A DNA stretch of 64,000 nucleotides from an uncultured Pelagibacteraceae bacterium (GTDB taxonomy: Bacteria > Pseudomonadota > Alphaproteobacteria > Pelagibacterales > Pelagibacteraceae). A program made the position numbers and the translations under genes. The DNA is taken from positions 1 to 64,000 of the forward strand of contig CACGEW010000003.1 in the NCBI GenBank assembly GCA_902572345.1. Direction: 5' to 3'. The notes beneath the pieces were generated by a model. That model saw nothing but the letters and a program-made list of their open reading frames with translations. It was not told the origin of the DNA and did no database searches. Shown here piece by piece: positions 7,769-16,556 of this stretch (positions are counted from its first letter, which is position 1; each line of letters starts with the position of its first letter).

Positions 7769-8427
7769 AAATATTTTTCTATTATTTTTTCAAATCCAAC
7801 AAAGTCATTGATTAATTCATCATGTTTAATTTCATTTTCAGATTTTTCAGTATACCCGTCTTTGACTAATACAAATGGTAAACTGGCATTATGAGCTGAA
7901 TTTGCATCAACTTCACTATCTCCAACCATAATTGTTTTTTTTAAATCTCCACCAATAATTTCGACAACGTCTGTTAAATGTCTAGGGTCAGGTTTGTTAA
8001 ATGAAAAGGTGTCACAACCAGCAACATATTCAAAATATTTATAAATATCTAATTTTTTTAAAAGATCTATAGCTAACTTTTCTTGTTTGTTTGTGCACAC
8101 ACCCATTGAAATATTTTTATTTTTAGCCCAATTAAAAAATTCAATTGATCCTTTTAATGGCTGACTGTGTTGATCAATATTTTTTGCATAATAATTAATA
8201 AACTCTTTAGTCATTTCCTTTTTAATTGTTTCGTCTTTGATTTCTTCTTTAAAAGATCTTTGCATCATGACCCATGCACCTTTACCCGCTAAGGATTTAA
8301 TATCTGATAATTTTTTTTCAGCATGACCGAATTTTTTCATCACATGATTGTGAGCTGCCATTAAATCTGGAGCAGTATTGACTATTGTGCCGTCTAAATC
8401 GAAAAGAATTGTATAAATTTGATTCAT
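7765..8427 (-). CDS. gph: HAD-family phosphatase, phosphoglycolate phosphatase-like
   Basis: Hydrolase of 220 residues with all HAD motifs: LFDLDGTIVNT at the N-terminus (nucleophile and acid Asp), GVCTNKQ (motif II), and KPDPRHL plus MVGDSEVDANSA (motifs III and IV). The cap domain is helical (C1), as in Gph. Gph removes phosphate from 2-phosphoglycolate, but HAD substrate range is broad so the name is provisional. The gene is divergent from the glmU-like gene and leads a minus-strand run. Confidence 0.8.
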   Translation of the reverse strand: MNQIYTILFDLDGTIVNTAPDLMAAHNHVMKKFGHAEKKLSDIKSLAGKGAWVMMQRSFKEEIKDETIKKEMTKEFINYYAKNIDQHSQPLKGSIEFFNWAKNKNISMGVCTNKQEKLAIDLLKKLDIYKYFEYVAGCDTFSFNKPDPRHLTDVVEIIGGDLKKTIMVGDSEVDANSAHNASLPFVLVKDGYTEKSENEIKHDELINDFVGFEKIIEKYL

Positions 8428-8452
8428 TTTAAAAGTATTAAAAAGAAATATT

Positions 8453-8480
8453 TTGTGACTTATTTCAGTTACATTATTAA
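8453..8480 (+). promoter_or_regulatory. Possible promoter for glmU-like/glmS
   Basis: TTGTGA at 8453-8458 and TATTAA at 8475-8480 are separated by 16 bp, the same spacing as the stronger promoters in this window. The start codon at 8497 is 17 bp further on. It lies in the divergent gap with gph. Confidence 0.35.
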
Positions 8481-8496
8481 TGTAAAGAAATTTTTA

Positions 8497-9144
8497 ATGA
8501 AAAGAAATAATAAATTGGATAAAGCTAATGCCTATCGCCTTTCCCAAGAAGTTTTAAGAAATAAAGCTTTAGCAAAAGGAGTTAACTTAATTGCTCCAGA
8601 GACGATTTTTTTATCTACAGACACATCATTTGGAAATAACGTTACTGTAGAACCATATGTTGTATTTGGACCAAAAGTAAAAATTGGTGACAATTCTTAC
8701 ATAAAATCTTTCAGCCATTTAGAAGGCACAAAAATTGAAAAAAATGTTGTTGTGGGCCCTTACGCAAGATTAAGAGAAGGAACAGTTCTAAAGGAAAATA
8801 CAAAAATTGGAAATTTTGTAGAAACTAAAAAATCGGAGATAAACAAAAACTCAAAAGTAAATCACCTTTCTTACATTGGAGACGCATCAATTGGAAAAAA
8901 TTCAAATATAGGAGCAGGAACAATTACTTGTAACTATGATGGTAAAAAAAAATCAAAGACAAATATTTCTGACAATGTTTTTATAGGGTCAAATTCTTCA
9001 TTAGTGGCACCTGTTAAAATAGATAAAGATAGTTTTGTGGGTGCAGGTTCTATAATTACTAAAAACGTTAAAAAGAAAACATTAGCACTAACAAGAGCTC
9101 CTCAGATTGAAATTAAAAATTATAAAAGAAAGAAAAAAAAATAA
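8497..9144 (+). CDS. Glucosamine-1-phosphate N-acetyltransferase: GlmU C-terminal domain only
   Basis: About 215 residues from the ATG at 8497; an upstream in-frame ATG at 8419 overlaps gph and adds an unconserved leader. The sequence is a left-handed beta-helix acetyltransferase matching the C-terminal half of GlmU. Visible landmarks are YARLREGT (phosphate-binding Arg), VETKKSEI (Lys), KVNHLSYIGDASIG (catalytic His and Tyr) and GAGTITCNYDG (Asn). The N-terminal uridyltransferase domain, about 230 residues in normal GlmU, is entirely absent, and the upstream region encodes gph on the other strand. It would make GlcNAc-1-phosphate; UDP transfer must come from another protein. glmS follows with a 1-bp overlap, supporting the amino-sugar role. 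Confidence 0.85.
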   Translation: MKRNNKLDKANAYRLSQEVLRNKALAKGVNLIAPETIFLSTDTSFGNNVTVEPYVVFGPKVKIGDNSYIKSFSHLEGTKIEKNVVVGPYARLREGTVLKENTKIGNFVETKKSEINKNSKVNHLSYIGDASIGKNSNIGAGTITCNYDGKKKSKTNISDNVFIGSNSSLVAPVKIDKDSFVGAGSIITKNVKKKTLALTRAPQIEIKNYKRKKKK

Positions 9145-10961
9145 TGTGTGGAATAATTGGTATAGCTAGCAATAAACCTGTCTCAATAAATATTATTAAC
9201 TCACTAAAAAAATTAGAGTATCGAGGTTATGATTCAGCTGGACTAGCCACTTTGACAAATAACACTATTAATGAAAAAAAATGTTCTGGAAGGGTTGAGG
9301 AATTAGAAAAAATTTTATTTAAAACCCCTTCAAATGGAAATATTGGAATAGGTCATGTTAGGTGGGCAACACATGGAATTCCAAATGTAGTAAACGCTCA
9401 TCCGCATTCATCTGAAGAAGTGTCTGTGGTTCATAATGGTATCATTGAAAATTCCGATGAAATAAAAAAAGAATTAGAAACTAAAGGAGTTAAATTTAAA
9501 TCCCAGACAGATACTGAAGTAGTGACGTTACTGATTACAGAAGCATTAAGAAACAACAAACCTTTAGACGCAGTATATAAAACGTTAAAAAAATTAAAAG
9601 GCAGTTTTGCTTTAGGAATAATATTCAAAAACTTCTCAAACATTATTATTGGAGCAAGAAGAGGAAGCCCGTTAGCTGTAGGATACTCAAAAGAAGAAAA
9701 CTACATTGGTTCAGACTCATATGCTTTAAAGTCCATGACAAATAAAATTTCTTATCTTGATGATGGAGAATTATGTTTATTAACTAAAGACGAAGTGAGT
9801 TTTTATGATGCCAATCTTAAGAAAGTAAATAAAAAAATTCTTACCATGTCAGAAAAAGAAGATTTAACTGATAAAGGTGAATACAAACATTTTATGTTAA
9901 AAGAAATTATTGAACAACCTAGCACTGTTAAAAATTGTATAGATGAATATGTTGATAGCCTTAAAAAGAATATAAATATTTTTAATTTTCCAATAGAACC
10001 ACAAACAATTAATAAAATCGTTCTGATAGGTTGCGGTACAGCTTATAATTCTTGCTTAACAGCTAAATATTGGTTTGAAGAATTAACTTCGATTGATGTT
10101 GAAATAGATATTGCCTCTGAATTCAGATATAGAAAATTAAAATTTAATTCTAACAATCTTTATATTTTTGTTTCACAATCAGGAGAAACGGCTGATACTG
10201 CAGCAGCTTTAGACATATGCAAAAAAAATAATGTTAAAACTTGTTCTATTGTAAATGTAATCGAAAGTACAATTGCCAGAAACTCTGATTGGGTTTTGCC
10301 TATTCATGCTGGTACAGAAATTGGTGTAGCATCAACTAAAGCATTTTTAGGTCAACTAACCGTGCTTTATATTTTGTGCTTAAAATTAGCTTTTGTTAGA
10401 AAAGATATAGATGAAAATATTTATACAAAAAATATAAGCAATTTAAAAAAACTCCCAGAGGCTATAAAAAAGTGTATAAAAAGAGAAAGCGATTTACAGC
10501 TTATGGCTAAAGAATTTGTTTCAGCTAAGGGCTCAATGTTTTTAGGAAGAGGGTCTTCTTATCCAATAGCTTTAGAAGGTGCATTAAAATTAAAAGAATT
10601 GTCGTACTTGCATGCAGAGGGTTATCCGGCTGGTGAAATGAAACATGGACCTTTAGCTTTAATTGAGGAGGGATTACCAGTTATAGTTATTGCGCCAAAA
10701 GATAAGTACTTTGAAAAAACAATTTCTAATATGCAAGAAGTTATAGCTAGAGGAGGAAAAATACTTTTTATTACAGATAATAAAAAAGACTCTCTGAATG
10801 AAAATATAAGATTTGGATTAAGAGTCCCACATATTGATTATTTATTGTCTCCAATATTATTAACTTTACCACTACAGATGTTAGCGTATCACGTTGCTTT
10901 GTTAAAAAATTGTGATGTAGACAAACCTAGGAACTTAGCAAAATCAGTAACAGTTGAATAA
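9144..10961 (+). CDS. glmS: Glutamine:fructose-6-phosphate aminotransferase GlmS
   Basis: Makes glucosamine-6-phosphate for peptidoglycan and lipopolysaccharide. It has 605 residues, the standard length. The N-terminus is MCGIIGI, where Cys2 becomes the Ntn glutaminase nucleophile; RWATHG follows at about residue 74. Two SIS sugar-isomerase domains follow, with GCGTAYNS, SQSGETADT and the C-terminal KSVTVE. The ATG overlaps the stop of the acetyltransferase gene (TAATG), so successive steps of UDP-GlcNAc synthesis are translationally coupled. No glmS ribozyme is visible, and there is no leader space for one. Confidence 0.97.
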   Translation: MCGIIGIASNKPVSINIINSLKKLEYRGYDSAGLATLTNNTINEKKCSGRVEELEKILFKTPSNGNIGIGHVRWATHGIPNVVNAHPHSSEEVSVVHNGIIENSDEIKKELETKGVKFKSQTDTEVVTLLITEALRNNKPLDAVYKTLKKLKGSFALGIIFKNFSNIIIGARRGSPLAVGYSKEENYIGSDSYALKSMTNKISYLDDGELCLLTKDEVSFYDANLKKVNKKILTMSEKEDLTDKGEYKHFMLKEIIEQPSTVKNCIDEYVDSLKKNINIFNFPIEPQTINKIVLIGCGTAYNSCLTAKYWFEELTSIDVEIDIASEFRYRKLKFNSNNLYIFVSQSGETADTAAALDICKKNNVKTCSIVNVIESTIARNSDWVLPIHAGTEIGVASTKAFLGQLTVLYILCLKLAFVRKDIDENIYTKNISNLKKLPEAIKKCIKRESDLQLMAKEFVSAKGSMFLGRGSSYPIALEGALKLKELSYLHAEGYPAGEMKHGPLALIEEGLPVIVIAPKDKYFEKTISNMQEVIARGGKILFITDNKKDSLNENIRFGLRVPHIDYLLSPILLTLPLQMLAYHVALLKNCDVDKPRNLAKSVTVE

Positions 10962-10962
10962 G

Positions 10963-11379
10963 ATGAAATCTAACTACAAAGCAATGATTTTGTCGTGCAT
11001 TGATCCAAGGTTTCAACCCATTGTCTTTAATTATTTAAAAAAAAAGAAACTTACTGGAAAATATAGTGCTTTCACAATTGCCGGATCAGCTGTAGGTGTA
11101 ACTGCCAATAAATTTAAGAGGTGGCACAAAGTTTTTTGGGACAATTTTGATACCTCAGTTAAATTACATAATATAAAAAAATTAATTGTTATTAATCATC
11201 GAGATTGCGGTGCTGCAAAAATTATTAATGGAAAAAAAGAATTTTCAAGAAAAAATGAAACAAAAGTACACAAAAATTCTTTTCTAAAAATTAAAAAGAT
11301 ATTTAAGAAAAAATATCCAAAATTAAGCATTGAATTAAAAATTATTTCATTAAATAGCAAAGTAGAAACATTTAAGTAA
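10963..11379 (+). CDS. Short beta-carbonic-anhydrase-like protein
   Basis: A 138-residue protein from the ATG at 10963, one base after the glmS stop; an upstream TTG at 10954 would overlap glmS. It keeps the beta-carbonic anhydrase zinc signature: CIDPRF (C-x-D-x-R) near the N-terminus and NHRDCGA (H-x-x-C) in the middle. It is much shorter than typical enzymes of about 200 residues and has a Lys-rich C-terminal half. It may hydrate CO2 or be a degenerate zinc protein of the same fold. No pathway link to glmS is evident. Confidence 0.65.
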   Translation: MKSNYKAMILSCIDPRFQPIVFNYLKKKKLTGKYSAFTIAGSAVGVTANKFKRWHKVFWDNFDTSVKLHNIKKLIVINHRDCGAAKIINGKKEFSRKNETKVHKNSFLKIKKIFKKKYPKLSIELKIISLNSKVETFK

Positions 11380-11398
11380 ATATTTAGCCAATATTGTA

Positions 11399-11427
11399 TT
11401 GAATATTTTTAATCAATACTCTATATA
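11399..11427 (+). promoter_or_regulatory. Probable promoter of the DAHP synthase gene
   Basis: TTGAAT at 11399-11404 and TATATA at 11422-11427 with a 17-bp spacer, 15 bp before the start codon. A 7-bp inverted repeat (GTATTGA / TCAATAC) overlaps the -35 and spacer and could be an operator, but this is speculative. Confidence 0.5.
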
Positions 11428-11442
11428 TATCACAGGTTGAAT

Positions 11443-12819
11443 ATGAAAAAATGGAATTTAAACAGTTGGACTAAATACCCAGCTAAACATTTACCAGCTT
11501 ACCAAGATAAAAAAGAGTTGGATATGGTTTTAGGTAAACTAAAAAAATATCCACCTTTAGTTTTTGCTGGTGAAACAAGATCACTTAAAAAATCATTAGC
11601 TCAAGTAGTTGATGGTAAAGCCTTCTTATTGCAAGGCGGTGATTGTGCTGAAAGTTTTGCTGAGTTTCATCCTGACAACATAAGAGATACATTAAAAGCA
11701 ATTTTACAAATGTCTTTAGTTTTAACTTACTCGGCTGCAATGCCAGTTGTAAAAGTTGGAAGAATTGCTGGTCAGTTTTCTAAACCAAGAAGTTCTCCAG
11801 TAGAAAAAAAAGGTGATAGGGAATTACCAAGTTACCTTGGAGACAATATTAACGGAATGGAATTTACTGAAAAAGCTAGAGTTCCTGATGCAAAACGATT
11901 ATTCAGAGCATATTCTCAAGCTGCTTCTACACTTAATTTAATAAGAGCATTTTCACAAGGTGGCTTTGCTGATTTAAGACAAGTCCATTTATGGAATTTA
12001 GGTTTTGTTAATGATAAAACAAAAATTAAATATAAAGAAATAGAAGATAGAATTAGTGATGCTTTATCTTTTATGGAGGCGTGTGGAATTAATCCTGAAA
12101 CTAACAGAAAACTAAGAACAGTGAATTTTTATACATCACATGAAGCATTACATTTACCATTCGAAGAGTCTATGACAAGAGTTGATTCAACAACTGGTGA
12201 GTATCATGATACTTCAGCACACTTTGTATGGATTGGAGATAGGACTCGTCAGCCTGATGGAGCTCATGTAGAATTTTGTAGAGGTATTGAGAACCCGATA
12301 GGAATTAAATGTGGACCAACTTTAAAACCAGAAGAGTTAATTAAACTTTGTAATATAATTAATCCTAAAAACGAACCAGGTAAAATTACATTGATTTCTA
12401 GATTTGGTGCTAACAAGGTTGAAGATTACTTACCAAAATTAATTAAAGGAATTAATAAAGAGGGATTAAAAGTAATTTGGTCTTGTGACCCCATGCACGG
12501 AAACACAATTAAAGCAGCAACTGGACTAAAAACTAGACCTTTTGATAATGTTTTACAAGAGGTGAAAAATGTTTTTGCAGTTCACCAAGCAGAAGGCAGC
12601 TATGCTGGCGGCTTGCATGTTGAAATGACTGGACAAGATGTGACAGAATGTACTGGAGGTGCGCAAAAAATATCTGATGAGGATTTAACAAATAGATATA
12701 GAACACATTGTGACCCGAGACTTAATGCATCACAGGCATTGGAGCTAGCATTCTTAATTTCTGAGGAAATAAAGAAAAATTCAAAATATTCAAAAAATAT
12801 TATTAAAGAAGCGTCTTAA
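11443..12819 (+). CDS. aroG: Class II 3-deoxy-7-phosphoheptulonate (DAHP) synthase
   Basis: First step of the shikimate pathway, joining phosphoenolpyruvate and erythrose-4-phosphate. The 458-residue product is of the plant/actinobacterial class II type rather than the E. coli AroF/G/H type. Visible signatures are LLQGGDCAESF, VGRIAGQFSKPRSSP, SHEALHLPFE, GDRTRQPDGAH and WSCDPMHGNT. The ATG at 11443 is preferred to an in-frame TTG two codons earlier. A 13-bp inverted repeat begins at its stop codon. The gene symbol follows common usage; class II enzymes are also labelled aroH or aroF. Confidence 0.94.
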   Translation: MKKWNLNSWTKYPAKHLPAYQDKKELDMVLGKLKKYPPLVFAGETRSLKKSLAQVVDGKAFLLQGGDCAESFAEFHPDNIRDTLKAILQMSLVLTYSAAMPVVKVGRIAGQFSKPRSSPVEKKGDRELPSYLGDNINGMEFTEKARVPDAKRLFRAYSQAASTLNLIRAFSQGGFADLRQVHLWNLGFVNDKTKIKYKEIEDRISDALSFMEACGINPETNRKLRTVNFYTSHEALHLPFEESMTRVDSTTGEYHDTSAHFVWIGDRTRQPDGAHVEFCRGIENPIGIKCGPTLKPEELIKLCNIINPKNEPGKITLISRFGANKVEDYLPKLIKGINKEGLKVIWSCDPMHGNTIKAATGLKTRPFDNVLQEVKNVFAVHQAEGSYAGGLHVEMTGQDVTECTGGAQKISDEDLTNRYRTHCDPRLNASQALELAFLISEEIKKNSKYSKNIIKEAS

Positions 12820-12843
12820 TGATTAGTATATAATCATTAAGAC
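12813..12843 (+). other. Perfect 13-bp inverted repeat at the aroG stop / nadE leader
   Basis: Arms at 12813-12825 and 12831-12843 are perfectly complementary with a 5-nt loop, and the 5' arm covers the TAA of the DAHP synthase gene. There is no following T-run, so it is not a classical terminator. A TATAAT lies at 12829-12834 inside it. A small stem ATCCT-GGAA-AGGAT follows at about 12848-12861. It may be an mRNA 3'-end stabiliser, an operator for nadE, or part of a leader RNA. Confidence 0.6.
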
Positions 12844-12875
12844 AGAATCCTGGAAAGGATCTAACGAGATTTATT

Positions 12876-13616
12876 ATGAACGTAGAAAAAAGAGCAAAAA
12901 TTATAATTGATTGGATAAATAATTATTGTGACAACACCTCATTTAAACCTAAATCATTAGTAGTTGGTATCTCGGGCGGTATAGACTCTTCTGTTGTTAG
13001 CACTCTTTGTGCTTTAACTAACAGAAAAACTATTGTTCTCAGTATGCCAATAAAACAAATTAAATCACAACATGATTTAAGCATTGAGCATGGTAAGTGG
13101 ATTGTAAATAAATTTAAAAACGTTGAGCATAAAATTTTGGAATTAGAGAATTTATTTTTAAATTTTGAGAAAACGTTAAGTGAATTTAATAATGAACACG
13201 GATTTGCTAATTCTAGAGCAAGACTTAGAATGGCAACACTTTATCAGGTAGCAGCAGCTAATTCAGGAATTGTAGTGGGAACAGGTAATAAAGTTGAGGA
13301 TTTTGGAGTTGGATTTTATACAAAATACGGTGATGGTGGAGTTGATATCTCTCCGATAGCAGATTGCACTAAATCAGAAGTCTGGGAACTTGGAAAACAT
13401 CTTGGAGTGAACGAAAAAATTATTGAAGCTGAACCGACAGATGGTCTTTGGAACGATGGAAGAAATGATACAGATCAATTAGGTATGAGTTATGCCGAGT
13501 TAGAAAAAGCTATGACAAATAAAAATGATCCTAATTATCAGAAATATTTAGAAATAAGAAAGAAAAATCTACACAAAATGGAGCCAATTCCAGTTTGTAA
13601 ATTTAATGAGTCATAA
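12876..13616 (+). CDS. nadE: NH3-dependent NAD+ synthetase
   Basis: Final step of NAD biosynthesis: ATP-dependent amidation of nicotinate adenine dinucleotide. The 246-residue protein has the N-type ATP pyrophosphatase loop SGGIDSS (residues 33-39) and NGxxx-like deamido-NAD blocks VGTGNKVEDFGVGFYTKYGDG and PTDGLW. It lacks the glutaminase domain of eukaryotic-type NadE, so it is expected to use free ammonia. Its 3' end overlaps cysS by 11 bp. Confidence 0.95.
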   Translation: MNVEKRAKIIIDWINNYCDNTSFKPKSLVVGISGGIDSSVVSTLCALTNRKTIVLSMPIKQIKSQHDLSIEHGKWIVNKFKNVEHKILELENLFLNFEKTLSEFNNEHGFANSRARLRMATLYQVAAANSGIVVGTGNKVEDFGVGFYTKYGDGGVDISPIADCTKSEVWELGKHLGVNEKIIEAEPTDGLWNDGRNDTDQLGMSYAELEKAMTNKNDPNYQKYLEIRKKNLHKMEPIPVCKFNES

Positions 13617-14955
13617 TCTAAAATTAACTAATTCTTTAACAGGTAATAAAGAATTATTTAAACCCATAAATCCAAAATCTATAACAATGTATGCTTGTGG
13701 ACCTACTGTTTATGACAATCCTCACGTAGGCAACGCAAGAACTTTAATTGTCTTTGATACTTTATTTAGAGTATTAAAAAAAATCTATGAAAAAGTAAAT
13801 TACGTAAGAAATATTACTGATGTAGATGATAAAATTATTGAGGCATCTAAAAAAAATAAAAAAACTATTAATGAAATTACTGAAGAAGTTACAAAAATTT
13901 TTCATTTAAATTGCAAATCATTAAATTGTTTAAAACCAACCATGGAGCCAAAAGCAACCAATCATATAAATGAAATGATTGAAATGACAAAGTCATTAAT
14001 AAAAAAGAATTTTGCATATGAAGCAAACGGGCATGTATATTTCTCAGTTTCGTCTTTTAAAAATTATGGAGCATTATCAAATAAAAATTTAGAAGAGTTA
14101 AAAGCTGGATCAAGAATTGAAGTTTCTAAATTAAAAAAAAATCCAATGGATTTTGTTCTTTGGAAACCATCAGAAGAAGGCGACCCTGGCTGGGAGTCAC
14201 CTTGGGGCAGAGGACGACCTGGCTGGCATTTAGAATGTTCTGTAATGAGTGAAAAATATCTTGGTAAACAATTTGATATACATGGTGGCGGACTAGATTT
14301 AATTTTTCCACATCATGAAAATGAAATAGCTCAGTCTTGTTCAAATAATTCATCTGAAAAATTTTCTAATTATTGGGTGCACAATGGATTTGTAACTATT
14401 AATAAAGAAAAAATGTCAAAATCTTTAGGAAATATTATTTCGATAACAGAAGCAGTTAACAAATATTCTGGTCAAGTAGTCAGGCTAGCTTTACTTAGCG
14501 CTCATTACAGTCAACCACTAGACTGGAATAATAAACTTTTAGAAAATCAAAGATCCACAATTGAAAAATGGTACCGGCTTTATGATGAAACAAATGACGA
14601 GATACCATTAGAAGTTATTAATATATTACTAGATGATTTAAATACTCCGGGTTTTATTGCAAAAATTCACGAACTTTATGCTAATGCAAATAAAGGAGAT
14701 GAAAAAAGTAAAAAACTTTTTAATAGCGCCTGCAAATTTATTGGATTATTTGATTTAAATAAAAATGAGTGGGAAAATTTAAAAAAAGCTAATAAAGATA
14801 TTTCTGAAGAATTTATCTTAAAAAAGATAGCGGAAAGATTAGCCGCTAAACAAAAAGGTGATTATAAATTAGCCGATCAAATCAGAGATGAGCTTTTAAA
14901 AAAAGGTATAATTATTGAAGATCAAAAAGGTAAGACAACTTGGAAATTTAAATGA
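13606..14955 (+). CDS. cysS: Cysteinyl-tRNA synthetase
   Basis: Class I aminoacyl-tRNA synthetase charging tRNA-Cys. It has 449 residues. The zinc-ligand Cys31 lies in YACGPTVYD, the HIGH-type motif is HVGN (40-43), the zinc-site block GWHLECSVM and HGGGLDLIFPHHENE are present, and KMSKS is at 269-273. The start lies inside nadE (11-bp overlap), and the 3' end overlaps the next gene by 4 bp (ATGA), so translation is coupled. Confidence 0.97.
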   Translation: MSHNLKLTNSLTGNKELFKPINPKSITMYACGPTVYDNPHVGNARTLIVFDTLFRVLKKIYEKVNYVRNITDVDDKIIEASKKNKKTINEITEEVTKIFHLNCKSLNCLKPTMEPKATNHINEMIEMTKSLIKKNFAYEANGHVYFSVSSFKNYGALSNKNLEELKAGSRIEVSKLKKNPMDFVLWKPSEEGDPGWESPWGRGRPGWHLECSVMSEKYLGKQFDIHGGGLDLIFPHHENEIAQSCSNNSSEKFSNYWVHNGFVTINKEKMSKSLGNIISITEAVNKYSGQVVRLALLSAHYSQPLDWNNKLLENQRSTIEKWYRLYDETNDEIPLEVINILLDDLNTPGFIAKIHELYANANKGDEKSKKLFNSACKFIGLFDLNKNEWENLKKANKDISEEFILKKIAERLAAKQKGDYKLADQIRDELLKKGIIIEDQKGKTTWKFK

Positions 14956-16556
14956 GTAAAGAGAGATTATATATTTTTGATACTACTTTAAGGGATGGTG
15001 CCCAAACAGAAGGTGTAGACTTTTCAGTTGAAGATAAAAATAAAATTGCAAAAGTATTATCTGAAATAGGAATAGATTATATAGAAGGTGGTTGGCCTGG
15101 TGCAAATCCAGTTGATACAGAGTTTTTTTCAAAACCTTTAAATCTAAATAAAAGTATTTTTACTGCATTCGGAATGACAAAGAAAACTGGTAGAAGTGCT
15201 GAAAATGACCCTTCGTTATCATCTTTAATAAATGCTTCATGTTCCGCTATTTGTATAGTGGGGAAGGCTTGGGATTTTCATGTAAAAACTGCTCTAGAAA
15301 TAAAAAATAAAGATAATCTAGAAAATATAAAAGATACAGCTAAACATATTATCAAAAGTGGAAAAGAATTTTTATTTGATGCAGAGCACTTTTTTGATGG
15401 TTTTAAATCAAATCCAGAATATGCACTTGATTGTTTGAAGAGCGCTTATGATCAAGGCGCTAGATGGTTAGTACTTTGTGATACAAACGGAGGCACTTTA
15501 CCCCATGAAGTAACTGAAATTGTTTCTGAAGTTACAAAAACTATCCCTGGAAAAAATTTGGGAATTCATGCTCATAATGATACTGAAAACGCTGTTGCAA
15601 ACTCACTCGCTGCTATTCAAGCTGGAGTAAGGCAAGTACAGGGAACTATTAATGGATTAGGTGAAAGATGTGGTAATGCTAATTTAATGTCAATTATTCC
15701 AACATTATCTCTAAAAAAATCTTTTTCTGATAAATTTGAAATAAACATAAAAAAAGAAAAATTAAATTCGTTGACTGATTGCTCAAGATTATTAGATGAA
15801 CTTTTAAACAGAAAACCTAATAAAAGTTTGCCCTACGTTGGTGCATCAGCGTTTTCACACAAAGGTGGTTTACATGTATCTGCAGTAAAAAAAGATCCTA
15901 AAACTTATGAGCATGTAGATCCTAAAACTATAGGCAATCATAGAAATATCATTATTTCAAATCAAGCAGGCCGTTCAAATATTTTGTCTAGATTAGAAGC
16001 TTACGGAGTAAAAATTGATTCTAAAGATGCAAAAGTACAAAAAATTCTTGATGAAGTGAAAGAAAGGGAGTTCAGCGGTTATTCATATGACGGAGCTGAT
16101 GCATCCTTCGAATTATTGGCTAATCGATTATTGGGAAAAGTTCCAGAATATCTTAAGGTTGAAAGTTATGATGTAAGTGTTTCAAAATTAGATAAAATTA
16201 CCACTAAAGCAAATGTAGTTTTTTTAATTGATAGAAAAAAAATAAAATGTACTGGTGAAGGAAACGGACCGGTAAATGCATTAGATAATGCGATTAGATC
16301 AAATTTTAAAAAAGTTGAAAAATATTATAATTATTTTTCAGATCTTAAATTATTAGACTACAAAGTAAGAATACTTAATACAGGTACAGAGGCCACTACT
16401 CGAGTTTTGATTGAAAGCACAGACAAATCAGGCAAAAGTTGGTTTACAGTTGGTGTTTCTCCAAATATTATTGAAGCTTCTTTTAAAGCTTTAATCGATA
16501 GTTTGGATTATAAACTTTATAAAGAAAAAGCACCCGCTAACTTAAATGAAAAATAA
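14952..16556 (+). CDS. cimA: (R)-citramalate synthase
   Basis: Condenses pyruvate and acetyl-CoA to citramalate, the threonine-independent route to 2-oxobutyrate and isoleucine. The 534-residue protein belongs to the isopropylmalate/homocitrate synthase family, with FDTTLRDGAQTEGV at the N-terminus, HAHNDTENAVAN, NGLGERCGNANL and a C-terminal LeuA-type allosteric domain carrying NTGTEATTRVLIES. The DGAQTEGV and YIEGGWPG segments are typical of the CimA subgroup. Isopropylmalate synthase is less likely but cannot be strictly excluded by sequence. Confidence 0.9.
   Translation: MSKERLYIFDTTLRDGAQTEGVDFSVEDKNKIAKVLSEIGIDYIEGGWPGANPVDTEFFSKPLNLNKSIFTAFGMTKKTGRSAENDPSLSSLINASCSAICIVGKAWDFHVKTALEIKNKDNLENIKDTAKHIIKSGKEFLFDAEHFFDGFKSNPEYALDCLKSAYDQGARWLVLCDTNGGTLPHEVTEIVSEVTKTIPGKNLGIHAHNDTENAVANSLAAIQAGVRQVQGTINGLGERCGNANLMSIIPTLSLKKSFSDKFEINIKKEKLNSLTDCSRLLDELLNRKPNKSLPYVGASAFSHKGGLHVSAVKKDPKTYEHVDPKTIGNHRNIIISNQAGRSNILSRLEAYGVKIDSKDAKVQKILDEVKEREFSGYSYDGADASFELLANRLLGKVPEYLKVESYDVSVSKLDKITTKANVVFLIDRKKIKCTGEGNGPVNALDNAIRSNFKKVEKYYNYFSDLKLLDYKVRILNTGTEATTRVLIESTDKSGKSWFTVGVSPNIIEASFKALIDSLDYKLYKEKAPANLNEK

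Noticed and set aside
9074..9143. glmS ribozyme upstream of glmS
   Set aside because: The upstream gene overlaps the glmS start, leaving no untranslated leader to hold the ribozyme.
12813..12843. Calling the aroG/nadE hairpin a rho-independent terminator
   Set aside because: No T-run follows the 3' arm, and the next gene starts 33 bp later on the same strand.
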